This document shows positions 22,892 to 33,599 of a stretch of 64,000 bases of DNA, piece by piece; within the stretch, counting starts at the first letter, position 1; each line of letters opens with the position of its first letter. Origin of the DNA: Labyrinthula sp. Ha. Lineage: Eukaryota > Sar > Bigyra > Labyrinthulida > Labyrinthulaceae. A program made the position numbers and the translations under genes. Under the pieces are notes generated by a model. That model was not told the origin of the DNA and made no database searches. It was given only the letters and a program-made list of their open reading frames with translations. The stretch covers positions 1 through 64,000 of the forward strand of contig JAALGZ010000086.1 of NCBI GenBank assembly GCA_015227615.1, read 5' to 3'.

Positions 22892-23113
22892 CGTCAAAGC
22901 CTTATGGGTAAGGTACTTAACTTTGAATGATTAGCTCCGTGGGGTATGAGTGATTCAAGTTTTCATTGCCATGGCAAGAAAATGTGCCAAGGGGGTTGTT
23001 TTAGTGGGTTCAAGTCCCACACGACGCAAGAAAGGGCTTTGGGTCAGTTATGTCCTCCTTATAAGACCGAAGGGTTTCCAACCTCCGAATAGCCCCCCCT
23101 CCCAAAAAAAAAC
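22892..23113 (+). mobile_element. SINE-like retroposon with Pol III-type B box
   Basis: A 222-bp insertion flanked by perfect 13-bp direct repeats and ending in an A-rich tail (nine A then C) after a C-rich stretch. It holds a perfect T-arm (stem GTGGG/CCCAC, 23004-23020) whose loop contains the B box GGTTCAAGTCC (23007-23017). An A-box-like TAGCTCCGTGG lies at 22932-22942, and a second candidate with a D-stem-like hairpin (CCTT/AAGG) at 22900-22913. This is the layout of a tRNA-derived SINE mobilised by a LINE. A clean tRNA does not fold: the A and B boxes are about 65 bases apart and no convincing anticodon arm was found, so it is not a working tRNA gene. The parent tRNA is unknown. Confidence 0.65.
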
Positions 23114-23126
23114 TATATTAAAGTGT
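23114..23126 (+). repeat. target-site duplication, right copy
   Basis: Second copy of TATATTAAAGTGT directly after the A-rich tail. Confidence 0.7.
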
Positions 23127-26100
23127 GTAGCAGATGTCTCCTTGGCACAATTTATATTTTGAACATAATAATACATATGACTCAATAGATAACACATAGT
23201 TGCGACTCGGCATTCTGGCGTACTAATGAAATTATTTACAGATGTACACTCACAAAATATTGTGCAACAAGGAAAATGAATCACATTTTCATCTTAGGTC
23301 TGGTAGATTACTACTATTAACACAATAGAGAACAAATAAAAAATTAATTACGAGATAAGTTAGAAAATCAAAGCCTAATTTAGCGGTTTCCCTTAGCACA
23401 GTAATTGGTTCATCTTTTCCCACCAACTTTGAGTTTTCATAGAGACATTATTCTAGAGGTGGGTTATCCTTAAAGAATTCTGCTAGGTTGCCGAAAAATC
23501 CTAACAATTGTATAGCTTACTCGTCAAGGAAAACGTTTTCTAATATAGTATTTTCTAGTTCAGAAATAATACTGCGTGATGCTATGGTAAGTAAATTGTA
23601 GATGGTAAATCTCCTTGCACATTGCCTTCATTATACTGACAAACTTTGAGATACTGTCCACCAATAACCTTGAATTTGACTATTTTATATATACAAACTA
23701 TTTATCTAGCTGAATTTTCTGGATATTTCTCTCTAGTGTAGCCACCTTCATAAATTTGCATGAGATTGAATCAATAGCATTTACAAAGTACGCGGATATT
23801 ACATTTAGTTTCAAGTTTTATTTATAACCTCGATATGATTCCTTTCAGTACTTCTCTATAGTAAAGTATTGATTTTACTCTTCTGAATTATTAATGGTAT
23901 GGTTATATTTTATCTACAAGTGATTGTAGTTTCCTGTTGATAACCTGTCTCAGAAGTTTGAAAGTTTTGTTGAGGATAGTTATATGGTGGTAGTTCCCAT
24001 GGTCACAATATTAACTTTTGCCTTAAGAGTAAAGAAAACGTTTCTATTACAAAAATTCTTCTTCATATTTTGGTTCAAATTTTTCTTTTAAAAATATTTT
24101 GATTTGTTTTGAGATATTTGTCAGGAACACCCTTGCATTTCAGTTTCTCATTTTACATCCCACCTTATCTTGGTATTTTACATTTCTTACTATTCACAGC
24201 AAAGTCTGGTTTCTTCGAAGGTTGGTGGTACACGATCACTATATCTTTCTCAATTATTCATATATTTTTGGCTCCAGAGTGTTATTCATTTCTTATGTCG
24301 TAGACCGACGTTCTTGTATTTGGGATTTTTTTTTGTGGTGAAACTACGTGCTCATGGAATACCTTCGTTCTTTCCATAGTCTGCTGTATTTTCATTTCTG
24401 CCATCTATGGTTAGACTGTGTATTGTTTTTAATTTGATTGCTTTTCAATTCTACATGCTTGTATTATGTTGCTGCTCTTGAAATTGAACTATATTCCAGA
24501 GCACATGACATATAGCCAGTTATGACTATATATATTAGTACTACGTTGCAATCTTTCTAAGAAAATTTTTCTAGCTGTTTAATGTTCATGCATTTACCTT
24601 GATTTTACTTCTGTTCCATGAGATGAATTGTGCAATTAGAGTTTAATCCTTTGGAGATACTTATATCTATCTCCGGGACTTTATTCTGGACCAGTTCCAC
24701 GGAAACTTTGGAGAGGCCATGGTGTGAAAGTGAGCCAGGGATCAAGTTTTATATTGGTTTCAACAGTTTTGCATCAGAACACACATGGTTCTTTTATTAC
24801 ATAGAATAATATATCTCTAATTATCCTGTTTCCAGGTGCGGACGTTCTATAGCCGTGGATGATGGGAGTTTCTACTCTAATGCGATCATACCGTTCATTG
24901 TGGTTGATTCTTTTGCTAATGTTTCTACCCAGTTTAAACCTCTATACCTATCCAATTTTTTGTAAAAACGAAGTTTAGCTCTGATCCGTTGTTGATACCT
25001 TTTTGTGAAATTTGATTTCTATTTCATGGATCTATATTTGCTATTGCAAAAGGAGGGGCTTGATATACTTAGTTTGTATGGGAGTAGTTTTCAGCCAGTA
25101 TCTTGTGATTGAAATTGCTTCTGTTATGTAGGCTAAGATTGCATCCGTTATATGTCAGAGTCCCATTAGTTTTATAGTTACCGGCCCTATTAACACTTTC
25201 TGGCGTCCCTTACTAATCATTTTCAGCGCTTAATTTTCTAGCTACTGTAGGAATTTATTGTATATCTATACTTCATATCCAGTTTATGGGGAATGGGTAC
25301 TGGGCAATGTTTGAATTATTACTTGAATGAAAATTAATAACAACGACCCTGTCACTGATTTGGGAGATACATTTTAAGATTGATAGAAACTTTTAGGTTA
25401 GGAAAGGATTAATATCAGCATAGTTTTCAGTGGTTTATATTGAGAAATACCCCTGTTTTTTCCTAGATAAAATTTTCATCACTTTCTTTTATTCATTTCA
25501 ATACCCTCCCCCTAGCTCATGGTACAGTAAATCAGTTGGTGAAGATTTTGAAAAGATAAACTCTCATAAGACGCTAAGTTTAGTTTGAGCGAGACCACCT
25601 ATGTTGATCAAAATAACCAACGTTTTTTCTATTTGAATAAGACTTGCAAAGTATGCGGAGCCATTAGAGTAATTCATAGACTCAGGGACAAGATTGGAAA
25701 AGTTTAGCTGTAACATTTTCACTTTGCCATTAATATACATATAGTGGTTCGGATTTAATTGGGACATAGTGCCATCCTGCAAGATTGCCTAGGTTCTACA
25801 ATATTACTCTGTTTTATGTAAATCATTTCCCACACTCTTCAGCTATGGAATTTAAACTGTGTTCCCATTTTGCCTCTTGGTCTCGTGGAATATGGTGGTG
25901 ATTGCTTGTATTCCTTGTAATATTGTCCTAAACATAATTCGTTTATTGACAGAACTTTGTGATATGGTTGGCTCGATAAATCAGTTTGTTGGAATTTGTA
26001 TATTGAAGTGGGAGGTCCCCAAATCAATCATTTTCCGAATCTGATTGAAATTAAAACACAAATCAAAATATCACCAAGAATCAATCCAAATCACCAGACT

Positions 26101-27330
26101 GGCAGATCGTACCAAAAAAATATGAAAGTCCAAGAAGTTTTGTTCATATTAATAGGGGGTTATATCTCAAACATTTTTGAAGCTTTGAACCCACTGCGGT
26201 CATTTAAAGTTGATTTTCTAAAGGTAAGGGTTATTTGTGCTAATCATGAGAATAGTGGTGTATGGGATGAGATTGAGTTAGGGGAAGAGTCTTTGGCATT
26301 AAATAATGGTTGGTTTTTATTGTTGTGTATCATTCCGTTCCTGGTTATTATTGTTTCTGTAGTTATGTTTGGAGTATTATTCTTTCATGGATTGTTTCTA
26401 GTTCTTCATTACTTCATATAGATGTAGTCATGAGGGATAAGAATAAGATTATTTGAATCAAGGCTTATAGTAGCTCTTTGAGAGATGCTTTGGGGTTAGA
26501 AGGGAGACTTCGGAAGATATTCATTGGGTATTTTATAAGTCTGTGTTGTGTTCTGGAGGATAATGATTGAATGGCTCTCATAGTTTTTATATTGCTCAGA
26601 ATTTTCCAGTCACTATTCTAAACTGTATGACTCCTCACTTAAATTCAGGATTTTGAGTATATATTGGAGAAGGGAAGTCAAGCTTCTGTGCCTGATATTA
26701 TCTAGATGTTGTATTACTTCAGGAGGAACCCTTCTTCTTGGCGCTTGAAGGTTTCGTAGGATAGAAATGACGGTTCATTTGGAACTCCATGGCGAGGTGA
26801 GAGAGGATGGTGGGTAGATTCAGCCCATTCAAAGCTTGTAGATATTCGGGTTAAACTTATTACTTTGATTTTTGAAGTATTTAGAGGTAGTTAGTGCTCT
26901 GGCATTGATGGCGTATCTTCGAACTCTAGGATTTTCTTTGCCTCCTCATATGTTACAGCCTCGTTTTTCTTGGAAGGAGCTGGATTTCATTGGATACGTT
27001 CTTTTAGCTGCTTTGCTTATTCGTTCAATATAGTTTGTGCTACATCGATATATTTTTTTGTTGGTTGAGAAGTTTCAAAGCGATGAAGCTTTACGTTTCT
27101 ATCTTAGAGCTATTGGTTTGGCTATTTTCAACTATTCCTCGGTACTTCTGGAGAGTGATTTAAGCTTGGCAATTACATTTTAATTTTAGCTCCAGCTTCA
27201 AATGTTATACAAAGATGATACAAGAGCATTACCTATTATAAGACTCAATTTACCTTTTATATAGAAAGAGATAAAAGAACACTTCTATATTTATGTTTTC
27301 TCTCCTGACAAAAAAAAAACAATTTCTGTG
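23127..27330. other. intergenic DNA, no gene supported
   Basis: About 4.2 kb. Open frames up to about 140 codons exist (for example 25996-26421, which lacks an ATG start) but none has a recognised motif. The texture, with many half-open frames on both strands, would fit old decayed retroelement sequence, yet no reverse transcriptase or nuclease motif was found. I cannot assign it. Confidence 0.45.
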
Positions 27331-27339
27331 TTCCAACAC

Positions 27340-29885
27340 AAGAGAAATTATATCATAGCTGTTGAATTTAGCACCAAGATAATTATATCTTCTTGCAGGT
27401 CAAAATTTCCCCTTTTAACCATATGAAGTTTGCTTGGAGTTACAGCTTTGTCTGAATTATCATTTTTACATGTTTCACAGCCAAAACTCCCTACCGAATC
27501 ATATTTGGAATACCGTCGCAAAACCTTGAACGTTGATGACACTTTTCGAACCGCTCAGTATCAAAGTAAATGTTGAAATTTTCGTAAGAAGCTTGTTCCA
27601 GAATATTATTTGTATACCCATCTCATACCTTGTTCGAAACTTCGAGTCCGGGGTCAATAAGAAGTATCTTTGTTTCATAAATACTTATTTAAAGTTCAGA
27701 GATATTTTCTAGTTATCATATTTGAGATTTGAAGTTGGATATGCGTTAATCTTCTCTACATATGACGACAATATTGTTAGCAAAAGAAAAATATTCAAAC
27801 TTTCTGTTATTGGTCTCTAGGCTGTAGAATACGCTGTGTTGGGTATGTCTTATAATGAAGTTGTTGCAGATGATATATATTTATAGCTGGAGATAGAGAG
27901 TCAACTTGAAGATCTCCGGACAAAACTTTAACAGGGTTAGAATTTTTTTTACCTACTTGTTGTGGCTGTTGCCAATTTTTATAGATTTCCTATTATCAAT
28001 TTTATCTTTTTAGGTAAATTGAGCTCATAGAGTGAGTGTTGAATAAAATTAGGGTTAATGTTGTCAAAAGCTTTTCTAAACTGAATAAACAAGGTTTTGA
28101 GTTTAATAGCATCCTTAGCTTTTTTTGATAAGTTTCTGTGGTACTTATATCTTATTCGCAGTTGATCTGCTTTCTCTGAAGCCAACCTGATATGCTAGAA
28201 CCAACTGAATAATTGGCTTTCATCTGTTGTTAATTATTGTTTGAGAGTTTTAAATATATACTCTAGAAAAATACTGAGGCAATAGCAGCTAGGGCTATTA
28301 CCTGGTCATTTCTGTTTGTACATATGGGTTATCTTCCCAGAAAAAGCTTTCCTTGGGCTCTTTGTGGTATTTCACCTGTTCCAAAGAAATTTTCTATAGT
28401 TTTGGTTGTAACTTCTAGAACTACTTCAGAATGTTTTAGTATTTTGTTGTACATCAAATATTTCCCAGGTACTTCATCATAGCTTAGGAGTTTATTATTG
28501 AGTTCGGCATTTTAGTAAAGACGGACATGTATCCATGGCGTTTCTAAGATCATGATCAAGAATTGATTGTTGGGAATGGTTCCTTTCCTTTCAGCATATT
28601 TAAATTGATGGAATAGAAGATTGTTGATTTTTTTCAATGTATACTCTCAGAATCTCAAGTTCTTGATCTTTTTTAATGATTATTCTAGCTTTACTTTGTC
28701 TTACTGGCTCATTATTTATATATACTACCTTTACTAGCTTGATAAGCTTACATGCTCTTCTAGTGCTATGTTTAGGAATTCTTGCTGCATTTCTGTCACT
28801 TCACTTTAAATCCAGGTATTGCAATATTGCTTTCTGCTGTCTTGAGTCTCTTGTATTATAACTTTTCTATCTTTCAATGCTGTTGCATTCCATTAACTAC
28901 ACTTTCTTGTCCAAAGTTGAGCCTTATCCGCAGGTTTGTATCTTTCTTGCATGCTTGTGAATGATTGAAGGGCGAGGTTCTTCTCAACCCTAGGAACGTC
29001 TTTGGTTAACTTAAGTTTATCTTGCTTGTGCCCGTACATAGTTTGTAGGTACCTCATAAGCTCAACAACGACTAGTTTTACAAATGTAGAGCTATTCGTG
29101 AAAACAACAAGATTAGTAGTAGACTGATGAGCAGGCGAAGTTGTCCTGTTGAGGCTGGTTGCAGAGAGTTGAAATTCAACAGCAACAAGACCATGGTTCC
29201 TCTTCGCCCAATGACATTCAGAGATGTCTACTCTACACTTGAGTTCACGCGCCGTAGGTACATAATTCTTAATTAAAAGGTCAAATTGAGATGAAATGAG
29301 CTGAAGGTTTACTTAGGATGTAGATTCTGTGCTTTGAGAGCCCCTTTTTGCTGTGACAATTATGTAATTAATGATAGGTAGTCTATAGTTTCTTAGTAGA
29401 TTAGCCATTAGATTTTCTAGAGCATTAATACTGTTAGAATATCCAAGTTTATTGTTCATATCTAACTCTTTTCTAGATACTTGAGAATTAAAATTACCAA
29501 AAAGAATTACCGGCCTTCTTCTTAATTGATCTTTCAAGCGTTGATAGCGATTTTGGGTATGGTTCAGTTCCTAATCCCGACTGAGATGTGTAACAGTTGT
29601 AAAGGGTGATAGTTGGTTTCTGACCTAGCTTCACAACCAGCTCTACGATTCTTTCGTTAAGTTCTCTGGTTTCAGAAGCTCGGCCAGCAAAATTTTCCGT
29701 CATGAATGTCGCTACGCCTGCAAACTTCATAATTATTATTAAAAAGTACCATCTGTCTACTTCTCGGCTGATTTCACTGGTTTCTAAAGTCTCTTGAAGC
29801 CTTCTCTTTGTGGCTCTTGGAGAATCAGGATCTTTTTTTTCTCCACCCTTGTTAATTTTGGCTATTAGATAAAAACTTTAACAAG
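27340..29885 (-). mobile_element. decayed APE-type LINE, copy 2
   Basis: Read on the minus strand, the endonuclease starts near 29850 with KILILQEPQREG (the catalytic Glu motif), then KPTITLYNCYTSQSG near 29600 and ILFGNFNSQVSRKE near 29500. Reverse transcriptase remains are FIQFRKAFDNI near 28090 and GDLQVDSLSP near 27900 (from GxxQGDxLSP). Further LINE-like C-terminal text runs to about 27340. The order and wording match copy 1 (ILGDSNAQVRHKE, FIDFEKAFD, GVLQGDSLSP), so both belong to one clade. Several frame changes and stops make it non-functional, and the YADD region is not recognisable. It looks older than copy 1. The ends are approximate. Confidence 0.75.
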
Positions 29886-30152
29886 AAGAAACCTCCAACA
29901 TTCATAGAAATATATTTAAATCTCTGTTTCTGAAGGCTCACATCAATTTGAAACATATTCGGATGAACAATTTGGTTGTTATATGTAGAATCATTCATTT
30001 TCTTTTCTTGTTTTTCAAAGCATAAAATTTATAATATATACATTTTTCAAATTCCCAAAATCCAGTAAATGATATTTAGTCCTCATTTGTCCGTTAATGT
30101 GGTTGGTCTGGTTCTCATAAATAACAAACCAAAAATGAATAATTTGTTCAAG

Positions 30153-30204
30153 AACAGTCAGACACTAAGCAGTCGAGTGTACGACTCTCTCCATACTGAC
30201 TGTT
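30153..30204. repeat. nested inverted repeat
   Basis: Outer arms AACAGTCAG (30153-30161) and CTGACTGTT (30196-30204) are perfect 9-bp complements. Inside them AGTCG (30171-30175) and CGACT (30182-30186) form a second stem with a six-base loop. Function is unknown. Confidence 0.6.
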
Positions 30205-30968
30205 TACACTTTACATAATTATAATACAATATTACATTACCGCACAATTGGTGCAACTTTACATAATACATTTTTACTAATACATAAGCACCGGAAACAA
30301 CAGATCGTAAAACCTTAATATCTCAACAACTACTGGGAGTTAGAAAACGTTACTTATATCATTTTAAAGCTCTTTTCAAGCTCTTTCAGTTTATTTTAGT
30401 TAATATACGTATCTTCATACACACATAGACGATACGGACATTTACTTGTCTAACTAGAACAAAACAAAATCATGAAATAATGATGACTCAGTTGATTTTT
30501 GTACCCATTTGCAGGCTGTTTACTTTAGATATCAAAGAAGGAAAGCTATAAAACATCAGTAAAGCGAAGTAGAAGCTGGTTGATATTTGTTCAGCTATCT
30601 GATTTAGTGATTCCTGAGTGTTACCCTGTTTATGTTTTGGAAATATTTTTTCTCCACGTTTATTTTTTAGGTATAAATAAGATAAGAATATTTTTCACTC
30701 TTTGAACACTCAGATCATATTTAGTAAAAGGTTTAAATAATAACTATAATTATCAACTTTGAAATATTTGAGTTTCTTGTAAAACCAAAGCTTCTGTTCT
30801 TCCTTATTTTTCAAATGTTCCTTAATCAAAACTTTCTCCTTTTTGTTCAATCTCGGCTATAAAAGCTCATTTATTAATATATGAACCTTATTCTTCCTAT
30901 ATTTAGAAATTTACAGTTTGAGTTCTAAGGTTGATGAAGTGCAAGAACAGAGTTAAAAAAAACATAGT

Positions 30969-30992
30969 ATTAATTTGTTTGAACAAATTAAT
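30969..30992. repeat. 24-bp palindrome
   Basis: Arms ATTAATTTGTT and AACAAATTAAT, 11 bp each with a two-base centre. It could form a cruciform or be a dimeric factor site. It lies about 280 bp from the 3' end of the membrane protein gene. Confidence 0.6.
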
Positions 30993-31272
30993 AGAAAGGA
31001 AAACATACTTTAAGTTAGTTTAATCAAAATTCGTCTCCAATTAAAAAGTATTCTGTTTTATATTTAGCTCTTTATGAAGCTTCTAATTCTAATCCTGAGA
31101 GTATACTTTCAGGTTCTTGATTCTAGAGCTTAAAAGCTCAAGACCAATAATTTCGGATAAAACTAAACATTATTAAATCATTTTGACTGAAAAAACTATT
31201 TAAATACTCAGAAAAACGAAAAAAGAACAAGAAGATACAAACATTAATTATTAAGATTGTAAAACTCTATAG

Positions 31273-32271
31273 TTATGCTTGAGCTAAAACATTTCCAACA
31301 TATTCTTCTCTATGCTCAATAAAATGAGCTAAATTAAGATCTCTTTTTGGAACTTTATTATCAACTGCCTGAAAACAGTCACAAAATTTATCTTTTTTTT
31401 CTGGATATAAACCATAAGTCTTATCAAAAGGTTTAATATATCTTTCTGGAAAATATATTGGTCTTATAGCTTTTTTATGATCAGAAACAACAGTCAAAAG
31501 CTTATTTGCAATAGATTTTCTTGGAACTGATAAAAGAAGAATAATTTTCTTTTGAAATATTTGAAGAAATAAAACTCCAAAAAAATATATAATTAATTCA
31601 ACTTCAGATTTTGCAGTTTGTAAAAAAACATAACTAAAAGGAAACAATAAAAAGTTATAAAATAAACTTGGAAGAAAAAACAATATATAGAAAGAGCCTT
31701 TCAATTTTTGTTTAAATGAAATATTCATATTTGTAAATATTTTAAAAGGAATATAAAAAATATTCACAAAAAGAAAAATAACTCTTTTCACTAAATTAAA
31801 ACTCAAAGATTCATTTAAACCAGGACCAAAACCAAAATATTCATTTAAAAAAGGTTCTTTTCTACCAATAGAAATAAATATTTTTTTATTTACTAAAGAA
31901 ATTAAACTGATTAAAGTAAAAGCAGCAGAATTTAGGGTTTGAGGCAATAGAAATAAAAAGCAGAGTGATATAAAAACAGGTTCTAAATTAAGAGAAGTTT
32001 CAGTTTTTTCTTCCAATTGAATATAAAGAAATAATAATACACATAAAAAACTGTAGATGAAGAAATTGAGTACAATACTTGAATAAGAAAAAACTCTTTT
32101 CTCATTCTCCTCTCCAGTTCTTGCAGGTTTTAAGTTTCTTGGTTGGGGAAATTTAAGAAAATCAGTTTCATCAAATTCTTGATCAAAACAAAAGAATCTT
32201 TCTAAGCAGAAATCGAAATAATCTTCAATTCTTTCCATTCTTGAATACTTTGGTAATTTTTCGTCATTCAT
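31273..32271 (-). CDS. unknown multi-pass membrane protein
   Basis: 332 residues from the ATG at 32271; the open frame extends 14 codons upstream but without an ATG. The first 60 residues are polar and probably cytosolic. Five hydrophobic segments follow at about 64-86, 98-127, 160-180, 192-219 and 223-249; some are long enough to be re-entrant or double. The C-terminal 80 residues are soluble and basic-to-neutral, with YFPERYIKPF and a CDCF motif. I recognise no family. The coding sequence is very Phe/Leu/Ile-rich. The gene diverges from the RCC1/EF-hand gene, 113 bp between start codons. Confidence 0.7.
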   Translation of the reverse strand: MNDEKLPKYSRMERIEDYFDFCLERFFCFDQEFDETDFLKFPQPRNLKPARTGEENEKRVFSYSSIVLNFFIYSFLCVLLFLYIQLEEKTETSLNLEPVFISLCFLFLLPQTLNSAAFTLISLISLVNKKIFISIGRKEPFLNEYFGFGPGLNESLSFNLVKRVIFLFVNIFYIPFKIFTNMNISFKQKLKGSFYILFFLPSLFYNFLLFPFSYVFLQTAKSEVELIIYFFGVLFLQIFQKKIILLLSVPRKSIANKLLTVVSDHKKAIRPIYFPERYIKPFDKTYGLYPEKKDKFCDCFQAVDNKVPKRDLNLAHFIEHREEYVGNVLAQA

Positions 32272-32384
32272 GTTATTGAAAATGTAAAAATATGTCAAGA
32301 ACAAATTGCCCAAAATATAAACTTTTGGGAAATCATATTATAGTTTATATACGTTAAGAAAATGATGAGAGAAAGAAGAATCTT
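32272..32384. promoter_or_regulatory. short divergent promoter region
   Basis: Only 113 bp separate the two start codons. The stretch is AT-rich, with a TATA-like TTTATATACG about 40 bases before the RCC1 ATG and TATAA-like strings near 32315. Both transcripts probably start inside it, with very short leaders. Confidence 0.4.
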
Positions 32385-33548
32385 ATGAAAACAGAAGAGA
32401 TCGGAAGAGATTCAAAAGTCAAGAGAAGATCTTCAAGAATTGAAAAGACTGGCTATTTATTGAATATTGGTGTTAAAATTCAAAAATTGGCGTGTGGAGT
32501 TTCACATTGTGTTCTTCTTGATGAAAGCTTTTGTGTCTTTACCATGGGCAGCAACGAGTTTGGACAACTTGGGATAATAAACTCGAAAAGTGGAATGATT
32601 GAATGTGGAAATAAATTAGATACCATCCATCGCCTTTCATTAAAAGATATGAATTATGTTGCAGCAACTGACTATACTAGCTGTTGCTTTAAAGAACAAG
32701 AGCAAACATTTTTTTCATGGGGGTACGGTAAGCATGGAGAACTAGGACTTGGGTTAGATATTATAAAAAGTCATCAACCGAAAAAAGTAAATTTTGCTTT
32801 AGAAATAAAAGGTGGCTTCTGGGTTCAGTCTACGGCTACCTCTGTTATTTTGCTTTCAAAGACCTTGTTGTCAATGGTCGTGTTTGGCAAAGTGTCAAAG
32901 GCGTTGATAAAGTTTATTGGGCCAGGTTCAACTTATTTGGAGCTTATGCAGGAAAAAAAGTTCATTTGCTTGTTCAAACCTGTTTTATTTTCTGACTGGT
33001 GCAAGAAAGACTTTGCTTTTAGACAGGGAAGAAGTTTGCTCTTTAGAAAGTTTATAGAAATGAATAACGTTTTCATCTTAATTCCAGCGGATCTAGGTCT
33101 GCAGTTTATTAGGATTATGGAGAAGACCTTGACTATCCAAACTATTATTACTATGTTTTCTTTCGAAAACTCTAAAGTTCTTCAAGTATTGTCATTGAAA
33201 ACGGATATTCTATTGTTGCTGATCCAGAGTTTTGGAACTAAGAAGGGAATTCGGTTAATTGCTGTTCAAATTGATAAAACCGTTATTCATAGGATCTTAG
33301 TTCGCCCCAAGGTTGTGCTAGATGGCTTTACTTTTTGCCTAACACGTACAACTTGTTTGTGCAAAGTTATTCGAGGTGACGAGGTTCACGTTCTTCTGAT
33401 TTCTGATGCTGCAGCTTTGCTACTTTCATCTGATTGGCAATTCCCAGAACTGTCATTTCAATTTAACAGGGTCTTCTTGTTTTCGAATTTAGGATCCTAC
33501 AAGTCTACAACAGTAAAAGAATCTGTTACTATTGCAAATTTGGAATAG
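32385..33548 (+). CDS. RCC1-like repeat protein, probably the first part of an RCC1/EF-hand gene
   Basis: 387 codons from the ATG at 32385. RCC1-type blades are seen: LACGVSHCVLLDESFCVFTMGS ending NEFGQLG (about 37-65), then SCCFKEQEQTFFSWGYGKHGELGLG (about 103-128). A weaker third follows (STATSVILLS...VVFG), and then a divergent strand-rich region to the end. The open frame stops at a TAG (33546-33548), but the next 629 codons continue in the same frame with no ATG until deep inside. This is therefore most likely one gene whose TAG lies in a short intron (see 33513-33599). RCC1 blades form beta-propellers used for chromatin, GTPase or membrane interactions; the partner here is unknown. A decayed or misread gene is the alternative. 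Confidence 0.65.
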   Translation: MKTEEIGRDSKVKRRSSRIEKTGYLLNIGVKIQKLACGVSHCVLLDESFCVFTMGSNEFGQLGIINSKSGMIECGNKLDTIHRLSLKDMNYVAATDYTSCCFKEQEQTFFSWGYGKHGELGLGLDIIKSHQPKKVNFALEIKGGFWVQSTATSVILLSKTLLSMVVFGKVSKALIKFIGPGSTYLELMQEKKFICLFKPVLFSDWCKKDFAFRQGRSLLFRKFIEMNNVFILIPADLGLQFIRIMEKTLTIQTIITMFSFENSKVLQVLSLKTDILLLLIQSFGTKKGIRLIAVQIDKTVIHRILVRPKVVLDGFTFCLTRTTCLCKVIRGDEVHVLLISDAAALLLSSDWQFPELSFQFNRVFLFSNLGSYKSTTVKESVTIANLE

Positions 33549-33599
33549 GAAGTACCAAGAAATCAGAATAGAGAACTCTTGAATAAAATAACAGCACAG
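33513..33599 (+). other. candidate intron removing the in-frame TAG
   Basis: The donor GTAAAAG at 33513 falls exactly between codons. Acceptors CACAG at 33599 (87 nt) or ATCAG at 33566 (54 nt) both keep phase 0 and both remove the only stop between the RCC1 part and the EF-hand part. The joined text would read STT then GNFVTLDEH for the longer form. Transcript data would settle it. Confidence 0.5.

Larger units (their letters stand above)
29886..31272. other. intergenic DNA with inverted repeats, no gene seen
   Basis: About 1.4 kb with no gene. It contains a nested hairpin at 30153-30204 and a near-perfect 24-bp palindrome at 30969-30992, listed separately. Confidence 0.5.

Noticed and set aside
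22888-23028. A tRNA gene (perfect T-arm and B box).
   Set aside because: The putative acceptor pairing uses bases that belong to the target duplication, the span is about 140 nt, and no sound anticodon arm forms. It is better explained as part of a SINE-like element.
25996-26421. A 141-codon plus-strand frame with a hydrophobic end.
   Set aside because: It opens without an ATG, has no recognised motif and stands alone among decayed DNA; not called as a gene.
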